DNA from: F23-B02 sp946405205
Lineage (GTDB): Bacteria > Bacillota > Clostridia > Oscillospirales > Oscillospiraceae
Length of the DNA: 64,000 nucleotides
Assembly: GCA_946405205.1 (NCBI GenBank)
Contig: CAMJGL010000003.1
Span: forward strand, 57,492 to 121,491
Reading direction: 5' to 3'
Position numbers and translations under genes: made by a program. This document shows, piece after piece, positions 24,578 to 32,403 of this stretch (positions are counted from its first letter, which is position 1; each line of letters opens with the position of its first letter). Below the pieces are notes generated by a model that ran no database searches, was not told where the DNA came from, and saw only the letters and a list, made by a program, of their open reading frames with translations.

Positions 24578-25942
24578 ATGAAAGATTTGGTTAAAAACGA
24601 TATATACGAGGGCGAGATAAGCGGCTACAGCTCTTCCGGCAGCGGCGTTGCGCGCATAGAGGGCAGGGCGGTGTTCGTGCCGAGAACGATAGTGGGCGAG
24701 GTATGGAGGATAGTCATCGTCAAGGTGAGCGCCTCGGCGGTCTACGGCAGAGCGCTCGAGCCCGTGAAGCTGTCCCCCGAGCGAAGAGCTCCGGAGTGCG
24801 AAAGCAGCCTTCGCTGCGGCGGCTGCGGACTCTGGCATATGAGCTATGAGGAGGAAAAGCGCTTCAAGCTCCGCCGATTGAACGACGCTCTGAGCCACAT
24901 CGGGCATCAGACCGTTCAGGCGCGGGAGATAGCGGGCAGCGACAGGATAACGCGCTACCGCAACAAGGGCATATACGCCGTGCGCAGTGTAAACGGCGCG
25001 GTAAAAAGCGGCTTTTTCGCCCCGCGCAGCCATGAGCTCGTGCCTGTGGAGCGCTGCCTAATCCAGTCCGAGCTTGCCGACAGAGCGGCGGCTGCCGTCG
25101 TGAGCTTCATGAGGGAAAACGGCATTCCCGCCTACGACGAAAAAACGGGCGGCGGCCTTGTGCGCCATGTGTATGTGCGCACCGCGTCGGCGACCCCGGA
25201 CGCCGTGGCGGTCATCGTGAGCGCCGGCGGCTTCGGCGGCAGGACGAATGCGCTCGTGTCGCGGCTTAGGGAGGCCTGTCCCGAACTCACGGGCATAGTC
25301 CTGAACGTGAACAAAACGGCGGGAAACACCGTGCTTTCCGGCGCTTTCCATACGCTGTGGGGCAGGGAATGCATCAGGGACTTCCTCGGCGGCTTTGAGT
25401 TTGAGATATCGCCGCAGGCGTTTTATCAGATAAATCCCCCGCAGGCGGAAAAGCTGTATGCCAAAGCGGTGGAATACGCCGTTCCCGAAGGCTGCGGCAC
25501 GGTGCTGGAGCTCTACTGCGGCGCGGGGACGATAAGCCTGTTCTTAGCAAAGCGCGCAAAAAAGGTCATCGGCGCGGAGATAATCCCCGAGGCCATAGAA
25601 AACGCAAGGCTGAACGCGGAGCGCAACGGCGTGGACAACGCGGAGTTTTTCTGCGCGGACGCGTCGGAGGCCGCCGCGAGGTTTTTAAAGGAGGGCATAC
25701 GCCCCGAGGCGGTGGTGGTCGATCCGCCGCGCCGCGGCATGGACGAGAGCGCCATACGAACCGTGTGCGGCATGGGGCCCGACCGCGTGGTGTATGTGTC
25801 CTGCAATCCCTCCACCCTTGCGCGGGATATCACGGTATTCAACGACTGCGGCTATGAGCTGAAAGAAGCCTCCGCCGTCGATATGTTCCCCCGCACGGCA
25901 CACGTTGAGGCTGTTGTATTGATGTCGCGGATCAACAAGTAA
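24578..25942 (+). CDS. rlmD: 23S rRNA (uracil-5-)-methyltransferase, RlmD/RumA family
   Basis: The 454-residue enzyme methylates uracil C5 in 23S rRNA. The N-terminal TRAM RNA-binding domain covers 1-60. A cysteine set (CESSLRCGGCGLWH, about 72-85, plus CLIQSE later) binds the 4Fe-4S cluster. The C-terminal fold has YQINPPQAEKLY, motif I LELYCGAGTISLFLA, VVDPPRRGMD and the catalytic YVSCNPSTLARD. There is no ribosome binding site before the ATG. The 3' end carries the segment AHVEAVVLM, which is partly duplicated at 27111-27190, marking an old integration site. Confidence 0.93.
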   Translation: MKDLVKNDIYEGEISGYSSSGSGVARIEGRAVFVPRTIVGEVWRIVIVKVSASAVYGRALEPVKLSPERRAPECESSLRCGGCGLWHMSYEEEKRFKLRRLNDALSHIGHQTVQAREIAGSDRITRYRNKGIYAVRSVNGAVKSGFFAPRSHELVPVERCLIQSELADRAAAAVVSFMRENGIPAYDEKTGGGLVRHVYVRTASATPDAVAVIVSAGGFGGRTNALVSRLREACPELTGIVLNVNKTAGNTVLSGAFHTLWGRECIRDFLGGFEFEISPQAFYQINPPQAEKLYAKAVEYAVPEGCGTVLELYCGAGTISLFLAKRAKKVIGAEIIPEAIENARLNAERNGVDNAEFFCADASEAAARFLKEGIRPEAVVVDPPRRGMDESAIRTVCGMGPDRVVYVSCNPSTLARDITVFNDCGYELKEASAVDMFPRTAHVEAVVLMSRINK

Positions 25943-26017
25943 AAGGAAAAATAAAGCTTGGGTTCGGATGCAGAGCGCATTCATTAAACCCATGTGCATA
26001 CAATTGGAAATCTTACA

Positions 26018-26161
26018 ATGACAGTCTATAATTCTGAATATCAGAATAAGCGCTTTGCGGACAAGATGGATTGTACTGACAAGTCTGGAAATGCTATTGG
26101 ATACAGGCACACTCCTATAAAAATCAACAGCTATTTGAATTCAGTGAGCCAGTGGGGGTGA
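26018..26161 (+). CDS. Short ORF in AT-rich insert, possible gene remnant
   Basis: A 47-codon frame starts MTVYNSEYQNKRFADKMD and ends NSVSQWG. It has no good ribosome binding site and no recognised motif. It lies in the 317-nt gap after rlmD, whose composition is markedly more AT-rich than its neighbours. It may be the broken end of a gene carried by the inserted element. Nothing else is recognisable in 25943-26259. Confidence 0.25.
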   Translation: MTVYNSEYQNKRFADKMDCTDKSGNAIGYRHTPIKINSYLNSVSQWG

Positions 26162-26259
26162 AATAGAGAAATTAGCCAGAGCGGAGATGTTGGCAAAGGG
26201 ACTAATAGTAATTTGGTAATACCTAGTAATAGACTAATGATGGAAAGGATGGTACGCGA

Positions 26260-27081
26260 ATGGCACAGAACGAATCTGTATTTTCATCCACTTGTGTTCT
26301 TTGTGGAAAAAAGATGGGATTCTTCAATGGTAAGATTATCTTGAAGGATGGATATGTTTGCAACGATTGTTGGGATAAAAAGGGCTTAAAAAAGAGAATT
26401 GATTACATGACCGAAAGCAGAAACTACTCTGCAAGTCAGATAAGAGATATCGTCAATTCTGTTAATAATGATACTACGGCTTCTTCTGCTTTTAGGGGTA
26501 ACACTCTTACTGCAGACCTTATACAATGCGATGATTCTACGCAAATTGTGCAGATAATATCGAAAGTTGGCTTTAACAGTGCAAAAGACTACTTGAGGTA
26601 TGACCAGATTATTGATTTTGAACTGATTGAAGACGGAGAAACAATAACGAAGGGCGGACTTGGTACCACTGTAGCCGGAGGAATAATAGGCGGCATGGGT
26701 GGCGCTGTTGTTGGATCAGTAGTCGGAAAGAAAAAAACGAAACCAATCTGTACATCGCTACAAATAAGAATTTCGGCGAAAGACTTTTACAAGAAAGCTA
26801 TCTTTGTAAAGTATATTGAAACGCCGACAAAATGTGATTCATTTACTTATAAGCAAATGATTGAGCAGGCGCGAAAAGCAATTGCAGAATTACAGGTTGC
26901 TGTTTCATTTGTCGCAACGCAGCCGACAACAACCAAGGATAAATCTTCTTTGTCTATTGCGGACGAGATTGCAAAATTGAAGTCTTTGTTAGAACAAGGA
27001 ATCATTACCGAAGATGAATTCATAGAAGCAAAGCAAAAGTTGCTTTATGGTGGATTCGTTTCCGGCAACCAACAGGGGTAG
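26260..27081 (+). CDS. DUF4428-type zinc-finger and SHOCT domain protein
   Basis: The 273-residue protein has three regions. An N-terminal four-cysteine zinc ribbon (CVLCGKK ... CNDCW, residues 12-39) matches DUF4428. A middle PH-like region is interrupted by a Gly-rich hydrophobic hairpin (AGGIIGGMGGAVVGSVVG, about 138-155). A C-terminal SHOCT motif (ADEIAKLKSLLEQGIITEDEF, about 232-252) is typical of oligomerising short helices. The function is unknown; such proteins are common in mobile or prophage-like regions. The AT-rich codon use (AAA, ATT, GAT) differs from most of the window. Confidence 0.75.
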   Translation: MAQNESVFSSTCVLCGKKMGFFNGKIILKDGYVCNDCWDKKGLKKRIDYMTESRNYSASQIRDIVNSVNNDTTASSAFRGNTLTADLIQCDDSTQIVQIISKVGFNSAKDYLRYDQIIDFELIEDGETITKGGLGTTVAGGIIGGMGGAVVGSVVGKKKTKPICTSLQIRISAKDFYKKAIFVKYIETPTKCDSFTYKQMIEQARKAIAELQVAVSFVATQPTTTKDKSSLSIADEIAKLKSLLEQGIITEDEFIEAKQKLLYGGFVSGNQQG

Positions 27082-27110
27082 TGGCCTTGTTTCCCATGAC
27101 CGTTAGGCAA

Positions 27111-27190
27111 GTAGACTTGTCCCCGTGGACGAGCAGACATTCAAACTGTTCTCACGACCCATGTTGAGACGGTAGCATTAATGACAAAAG
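27111..27190 (+). pseudogene. Decayed rlmD 3'-end fragment (putative attachment-site scar)
   Basis: In one frame the sequence reads VDLSPWTS, and after a one-base shift DIQTVLTTHVETVALMTK. This resembles the C-terminus of RlmD proteins (here VDMFPRTAHVEAVVLM at 25879-25926). The core CATGTTGAGACGGTAGCATTAATG differs from the resident rlmD end at several bases, so it is not a simple recent duplication. Two H/D-[IV]-[QE]-T-V units occur in a row, which would fit two successive integrations. There is no integrase in the window. Confidence 0.5.
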
Positions 27191-27200
27191 GAGAGACAAA

Positions 27201-27812
27201 ATGGACGGTAAAATGATGATTGAGATATTCGGTTATATTGGCTCTGCGTTGGTAGTAGTATCTATGCTGATGTCTTCCATCGTGAAATTAAGGATCATCA
27301 ATACGGTGGGCAGTGTGATCTCGGGGATCTATGCGGTCATATGCGGCGCGATACCTCTGGCGGTAATGAACATCTGCCTTATCACTATTAATATTTACGG
27401 CCTGGTGAAGCTGCTGAAGATAAAGCAGGTATACGACCTGGTGATCGGAGAAGCGGATGACGCGCTTGTCAGTTACTTTTTGAGCCGCTATGAAGATGAT
27501 ATCAAGTCGTACTTCCCTGAATTTGAGCATACGAGGGCAGACGGAAATAAAGCATATATTGTCTGCTGCGACGGAAATCTGGCCGGCGTGATGCTGGGCA
27601 GGGAAAATGACGGCGTTCTTGACATACTGATCGATTATTCGACTCCGGTATACCGCGACTGTTCCGTAGGAACATATTTGTACTCGAATATTGATACCAA
27701 CAGTATCCATACGCTGAGATTTTCGGAAAACTCATCCGAAGCGCATATTTCATATTTGAAGAAAATGGGCTTTGTGCAGGAAAACGGAGTGTATGTAAAC
27801 AAGCTGGCGTAA
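27201..27812 (+). CDS. YgjV-like membrane domain fused to a GNAT-like domain
   Basis: The first 75 residues form three or more hydrophobic helices resembling the Imp-YgjV family (FGYIGSALVVVSMLMSSIVKL start). The soluble C-terminal 120 residues resemble a GNAT acetyltransferase (DILIDYSTPVYRDCSVGTYL and AHISYLKKMGF). The canonical acetyl-CoA loop is degenerate (RDCSVGTYL), so activity is uncertain. The AAAGGAGAG ribosome site overlaps the end of the rlmD-like scar. This is the first gene to the right of the AT-rich insert. Confidence 0.7.
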   Translation: MDGKMMIEIFGYIGSALVVVSMLMSSIVKLRIINTVGSVISGIYAVICGAIPLAVMNICLITINIYGLVKLLKIKQVYDLVIGEADDALVSYFLSRYEDDIKSYFPEFEHTRADGNKAYIVCCDGNLAGVMLGRENDGVLDILIDYSTPVYRDCSVGTYLYSNIDTNSIHTLRFSENSSEAHISYLKKMGFVQENGVYVNKLA

Positions 27813-27853
27813 GCAGGCGGCGTTCGCGAAGACGAGGTGTGAGGGAATATTAC

Positions 27854-28285
27854 ATGAGTAGGCTCACGGAAGCCCTTCAGGATAAAGACAATAATAAAGC
27901 TTATGCCCTGTCGAGGGATATTGCGGCAAAGTCGGCAGCATCAAATGAGTACTATTCCGTGTTTGATGAGTTTGCAGGCTTGCTGACGGCAAAGAGTTCA
28001 TATGTGAGGACTCGCGGCTTTGCCTTATGCTGCGCGCAGGCAAGATGGGACGAAGAAGGAAAGCTTAAAAATGCATTTCCGGCTATGCTTGCGCTGCTGC
28101 ACGATGAGAAGCCGACTGTGGTAAGGCAATGCATCGGCGCATTGCGTGAGGTCGCTCTGTACCGCCCTGAATTGTGCGGGGATATAAAAGCAGGATTAGA
28201 AACGATTGATTTAACAAGATATAAGGATAGCGTCTCCCCGCTCATCAGGAAGGATGCCGATGAATTGCTGAAGCTGCTGGAGTAA
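27854..28285 (+). CDS. HEAT-repeat-like protein (annotated SufBD-type in relatives)
   Basis: The 143-residue all-helical protein has features of short HEAT/armadillo repeats (SSYVRTRGFALCCAQARWDEEG, VVRQCIGALREVALYRPEL). Similar small proteins in Clostridia carry the label SufBD without evidence of an Fe-S role. I start at the ATG behind GAGGG; a GTG five codons earlier overlaps the ribosome site. It probably binds another protein. Confidence 0.65.
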   Translation: MSRLTEALQDKDNNKAYALSRDIAAKSAASNEYYSVFDEFAGLLTAKSSYVRTRGFALCCAQARWDEEGKLKNAFPAMLALLHDEKPTVVRQCIGALREVALYRPELCGDIKAGLETIDLTRYKDSVSPLIRKDADELLKLLE

Positions 28286-28347
28286 TTGACAGAATAAAGT
28301 TTGCGCCGCCGTCTGTAGCTGCGGCGCGTCTCAAAGAATAAAATTAC

Positions 28348-28377
28348 CGGGCATGGAGACAGGACTGTCTTTGCCCG
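28348..28377 (+). promoter_or_regulatory. Stable hairpin in the permease leader
   Basis: CGGGCA-tgg-AGACAG pairs with CTGTCT-t-TGCCCG, ending 16 nt before the permease start and just ahead of its GGGGGT ribosome site. A second stem, GCGCCGC/GCGGCGC, lies at 28303-28327. Neither has a T-run. Confidence 0.45.
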
Positions 28378-28393
28378 CAAATTGGGGGTAAAA

Positions 28394-29539
28394 ATGAATT
28401 CTGATAAAAAACGACTGACTACATGGGAAGCCGCCTGTATCATTACGGGATACGGGATCGGCGCCGGCGTACTCAGCATGCCGTACATGGCAGCGAAAAA
28501 CGGGATCATTCTCTCAACTGTGATCCTGACTCTGGCACTGCTTGCGAGCTATGTGCTTCATTTAATGATAGCGGAAGTGGCATTCAAGGAGGGAAACGGA
28601 GGACAGATCATATCCTGCCTTAACCGCTTTCTCTTCAGGGGAAAGTGGAAGAAGATATTATCCGTGATTTTCTTCGCGCTCATGGCGGTCATCCTCGTGA
28701 CGAACCTGGCGGCGTATATTTCCGGCGCCGCGGAGGTGATAGCAGGACTTGTTCCTATCCCGCCGATCGCTGCCAAGCTGATATTCTATGCTGTAGCGGC
28801 GTCTGTCGTCCTCTTCGGGCTTAAAGCTGTTGGCGTTTCCGAGAAGATAGCCGTAACGGTCATTTTTTTGCTGATAGCAATACTTGCCGCCGCGTCCTTC
28901 ATGAACATCCGAAATCCGCTCAGCGTATCTGCCGGAAGCCTGAACGAAGCACTTGCGTATTACGGGCTGGCAATGTTCGCTATGTCGGCTTTCTTTTCGG
29001 TTCCGCAGGCGGTGGAAGGTCTTGAAGGCGATAAGAAGAAAATACATAAGGCAGTATTCCTCGGTTTGTTCAACACCTTCCTGCTGATACTGGTCATTTC
29101 CGTTTGCTCGCTTATCTCGTCGACCGAGGTCACCGAGCTGGCCATGGTGGGGTGGAGCGCAGGCATCGGACTCTGGGCACAGGTGATAGGCAGTATCTTT
29201 ACGGTGCTGGCTATGCTTACCACCTATTGGTCATTGTCACTGGCACTGGGCGGCATCGTAAATGATATGCTACATACCGGCTCAAGGATCAGCTGGCTTC
29301 TGGCGACCCTGCCCTCGCTCATCGTGGTGCTTTTCGATCTGGCAGGCTTCATGGACCTGATGCGAACAGCCGGCGGCCTTATCGCGATCCTGATCGCCGT
29401 AATGGTGGTTCCGGCGTATCACAATGCAAGGAGAGAAGTGCCTGAAAACAACATTATAAAGAGAAGCGGGCTTGCTCTCGAACTGCTGATCGTGCTCGCT
29501 TACATACTGATGGCTGTGGGGAGCGTGGTTCCTGTATGA
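28394..29539 (+). CDS. Amino acid permease (APC superfamily)
   Basis: The 381-residue membrane protein has eleven predicted helices. Helix 1 carries the APC substrate-binding break GYGIGAGVLSMPY (about 18-30). The overall pattern matches the aromatic/hydroxy amino acid permease branch. The substrate is unknown. It overlaps the amidohydrolase gene by 4 nt (ATGA), so import and hydrolysis of a substrate may be linked. Confidence 0.82.
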   Translation: MNSDKKRLTTWEAACIITGYGIGAGVLSMPYMAAKNGIILSTVILTLALLASYVLHLMIAEVAFKEGNGGQIISCLNRFLFRGKWKKILSVIFFALMAVILVTNLAAYISGAAEVIAGLVPIPPIAAKLIFYAVAASVVLFGLKAVGVSEKIAVTVIFLLIAILAAASFMNIRNPLSVSAGSLNEALAYYGLAMFAMSAFFSVPQAVEGLEGDKKKIHKAVFLGLFNTFLLILVISVCSLISSTEVTELAMVGWSAGIGLWAQVIGSIFTVLAMLTTYWSLSLALGGIVNDMLHTGSRISWLLATLPSLIVVLFDLAGFMDLMRTAGGLIAILIAVMVVPAYHNARREVPENNIIKRSGLALELLIVLAYILMAVGSVVPV

Positions 29540-31128
29540 GAAGGACGCTGTTTACCAATGCCGTCATCCACACAGGCAGAACAGAGTCGGAGACCTACGG
29601 CTCCATGCTGGTAGAGGACGGTCTGATCAAAGCGCTGTATCCTGCGGGTGATGCACCTGAACCCGGCAAAAAAACAAAGACCATCGACCTTGAAGGGAAG
29701 CATATTTATCCGTGCCTGATCGATGCGCATGTGCATATGCTGCTTACGGTCGCGGTTCTGGCCATGGGCTTTAATATCTGCGAGATAAGCGCGCAGGGCG
29801 TACAGCCCCACACCATAAAGGGAGTTGAGGAGCGCCTGAGAAGCTATGTGTCGGGGCAGAAGAAGGATGCGATCATAGCGTGCAATAATTACATCATGAC
29901 GGCTATTGATGAAAGGCGAATGCCCACCAGGGAGGAACTGGACGATTGGTGCGGCGGCCGGCCGGTCGTCATTTACAATATCGACGGTCACAGCACCTCC
30001 CTTTCCACGAAAATGCTGGAGCTGGTGGGCATCTCTCCTGAGGGCCACAGCGGTGTGCTGCAGGGGGAGGAGAACGAGAGAACGCAGGGACGTATCATAG
30101 ACAAGGTGGGCTCCATGATAACGCTGCCGATGCTGGCAAAGGGTATAGCAAGATTTCAGAATACCTGCGCCGGTTACGGGATAAGCGTGGTAGGCGCTCT
30201 GGAAGGTAACGGAGATTCTCCAAAGGACGGCACAACGGCGCTCATCGCGAAACTCGCAAGGCATTTTGATGTCGGTGTGCGGCTTTATCTTCAGTACGTT
30301 AATCTAAAAAGAGTAGAGCCCTACAGGAAAATGATGACGCATCCCAGAGTGGGAGGCTGCGGCGACTGGGAGATGGATGGAGCGACCGGCTCACACAGCG
30401 CTGCATTCTATGTGCCTTTTAACGATACGGGAAAGACTTCACCCTGCTATTACTCTCAGGAGTTTACAGACAAGCTTGCGGCAGAGGCTGAGAAGGCAGG
30501 ATACCAGATCGCAAGTCATGCCATCGGAGAGGCTGCCATTGACAGGATCCTGCATGCGCTTGAGCAGCTCGAGCCCAGGCATATGCACCGGATCGAGCAC
30601 TGTGAATTCATGAACGAGGAAAGCTTCCGTACCATATGCAAGGGCAAGTACGCTATCATGATGCAGCCGGGATATGCCTGGATAGACAAGAGATATCTTC
30701 ATACCTATGAGCAGTATCTGCCTGAGGAGATATGCGGCAGGATGAAGCTCAAGTCGCTGTATGACGCAGGGGTATGTGTATGCGGCTCATCCGATGCTCC
30801 CGTGCAGGATATCGATCCGTACCTGCAGATGCTGGGCATGGTGCAGTTTTACAATGAAAATGAATCCATCACGCCGTATCAGGCGTTCAGATGCTATACC
30901 GCCAACGCGGCGCGAAGCATAGAAGAGGGCGATGTGCGCGGCACACTGGAGCCGGGAAAAGCCGCAGACTTTTTCTCCGCGGACAGGGACTTCTTCAGCC
31001 TCTCTCCCGAAGAGGTGGTGGATTTCAGACCGAGCGAGACTTGGTATGCCGGCAGGAAATACCGGCAGAGAAAGGGCACCGTCACGGAATTGCTGGCCAT
31101 GATGCTCAGCAAGCCGAAGAAGATATAG
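29536..31128 (+). CDS. YtcJ-like amidohydrolase
   Basis: The 530-residue protein is a metal-dependent amidohydrolase of the YtcJ type. Metal-site motifs are PCLIDAHVHML (about 59-69), a second His in IASHAIGEAA near 330, HRIEHCEFM near 353, and the catalytic Asp in GSSDAPV near 417. The conserved C-terminal TANAARSIEEGDVRGTLEPGKAADF belongs to the beta-sandwich. Members hydrolyse N-formyl or N-acyl compounds; the substrate here is unknown. Translationally coupled to the permease. Confidence 0.85.
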   Translation: MRRTLFTNAVIHTGRTESETYGSMLVEDGLIKALYPAGDAPEPGKKTKTIDLEGKHIYPCLIDAHVHMLLTVAVLAMGFNICEISAQGVQPHTIKGVEERLRSYVSGQKKDAIIACNNYIMTAIDERRMPTREELDDWCGGRPVVIYNIDGHSTSLSTKMLELVGISPEGHSGVLQGEENERTQGRIIDKVGSMITLPMLAKGIARFQNTCAGYGISVVGALEGNGDSPKDGTTALIAKLARHFDVGVRLYLQYVNLKRVEPYRKMMTHPRVGGCGDWEMDGATGSHSAAFYVPFNDTGKTSPCYYSQEFTDKLAAEAEKAGYQIASHAIGEAAIDRILHALEQLEPRHMHRIEHCEFMNEESFRTICKGKYAIMMQPGYAWIDKRYLHTYEQYLPEEICGRMKLKSLYDAGVCVCGSSDAPVQDIDPYLQMLGMVQFYNENESITPYQAFRCYTANAARSIEEGDVRGTLEPGKAADFFSADRDFFSLSPEEVVDFRPSETWYAGRKYRQRKGTVTELLAMMLSKPKKI

Positions 31129-31239
31129 AAAAGGCCTTCGGGAATCGCTCTTATAGCCCCGGGAAAAATGATCCCCGATAATTTTGAAGAAGTGGTGTTG
31201 ATTACAAAGACCTCATAATCACATAAAGGAGGAAGCGCT

Positions 31240-31773
31240 ATGGATTACGAAAATGATTCCGGCTGGGTCAGACCTTATCTTGGTGTTGGCGAATATGTCT
31301 TGTGGTCGGGAAAACCGGGCGAGGGGCATCTTTTGGCTCCAAATGACGTTTTTTTGATCCCATTCAGCATTTTGTGGTGTGGTTTTGCGATTTTTTGGGA
31401 ACTATCGGTTTTATCGGTAAATGCGCCGCTGATTTTCAAGCTTTTTGGTATCCCGTTTGTGCTGATAGGACTGTACATAATGATCGGAAGGTTCATTTAT
31501 AAGGGGTTTATCCGAAAAAGAACATCATATGTGGTCACAAATCAGAGATTGTTCCGTATTCGCAACAAAAAGGTCGATACGCTGGAGGGAAATGCCAAAA
31601 CGCAGTTAAGTGTTTCCGTGAACAAGGACGGTTCGGGAACGATCACCTTCGGAAGTCCGGCGTGGAAGTACAGCAGACTCTTGTCTTGGTCATATGAAAA
31701 TGCAGGCTTTGCATTTGAAAATATTGAAGATGTAAATCGTGTGCGGCAGATAATTCTGAATATGGATAACTGA
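31240..31773 (+). CDS. PH-domain-like membrane protein
   Basis: The 177-residue protein has two hydrophobic helices (about 40-85) followed by a bacterial PH-like domain (RKRTSYVVTNQRLFRIRNKKVDTLEGN, given here only as a landmark near 93). The N-terminal YLGVGEYVLWSGKP is typical of the family. The function is unknown. AGGAGG precedes the ATG; a terminator follows. The 111-nt gap before it shows only a small GGG-rich stem. Confidence 0.7.
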   Translation: MDYENDSGWVRPYLGVGEYVLWSGKPGEGHLLAPNDVFLIPFSILWCGFAIFWELSVLSVNAPLIFKLFGIPFVLIGLYIMIGRFIYKGFIRKRTSYVVTNQRLFRIRNKKVDTLEGNAKTQLSVSVNKDGSGTITFGSPAWKYSRLLSWSYENAGFAFENIEDVNRVRQIILNMDN

Positions 31774-31861
31774 GCAAAGTCTGTTCCGGTGTGAGACCGC
31801 CGTTTTGACCGCGGAGGGAACGCCGCTGACGGTTCAATAGATATGACGCGCTTAATACACA

Positions 31862-31896
31862 AAAACGCCCCTTCCGGCTGCCGGAAGGGGCGTTTT
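31862..31896. terminator. Bidirectional terminator between PH-domain gene and dfx
   Basis: AAAACGCCCCTTCCGG / CCGGAAGGGGCGTTTT with a CTG loop, perfectly paired. Confidence 0.92.
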
Positions 31897-31919
31897 ATCA
31901 GGTTTGGGTGATGCTTATA

Positions 31920-32297
31920 TCAAAGCTCCGCCATCCACAGACCGTGGAGATTGCAGTAGGCATAGACGGCGACCGCCTTGTCGCCGCCGAGGCAGAAGCT
32001 CACGTTGGGAGCGTCGCCGGGCTTCAGAGCCTTGCGCTGGCCGCCGTTCTCGGTCTGGAGATATACCCACTCGATGTAGTGCTCGGGAACCATGGGATGA
32101 TCCACGGCGCCGACATTGACGCTGACCGCGCCGTCGGTCAGGGTGACGACGGGCAGATGCTTCTCGCCGCTCGCCTCGACGGTGTTGGGCACGAGAGCCT
32201 CCATCTTCTGACCGCAGCAGACGAGGGGAACGCCGGAATCGTTTACCATTCCTACCAGATTGCCGCAGTGACGGCAGATATAGAACTTTGCATTCAT
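31920..32297 (-). CDS. dfx: Desulfoferrodoxin (superoxide reductase)
   Basis: The 125-residue protein reduces superoxide to peroxide without making O2, an anaerobe's defence. The N-terminal desulforedoxin centre uses Cys8, Cys11, Cys27 and Cys28. The catalytic site has His47, His67, His73, Cys115 and His118, with the Glu45-Lys46 pair before the first His, so it is a complete two-iron-centre enzyme. I start at the ATG behind GGAGG; the longer frame upstream is not coding. It has its own consensus promoter. Confidence 0.96.
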   Translation of the reverse strand: MNAKFYICRHCGNLVGMVNDSGVPLVCCGQKMEALVPNTVEASGEKHLPVVTLTDGAVSVNVGAVDHPMVPEHYIEWVYLQTENGGQRKALKPGDAPNVSFCLGGDKAVAVYAYCNLHGLWMAEL

Positions 32298-32360
32298 TGA
32301 AAAAGCCTCCATTATTACTTGAATTATATAAACGCCGTACAGATATACTCTGTCTCGGCT

Positions 32361-32389
32361 ATTATACCCCGCTTCAGGGCACGCGTCAA
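32361..32389 (-). promoter_or_regulatory. dfx: dfx promoter
   Basis: Minus-strand TTGACG (32389-32384), 17 nt, consensus TATAAT (32366-32361). Confidence 0.82.
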
Positions 32390-32403
32390 TAATGCCGATG
32401 CGC

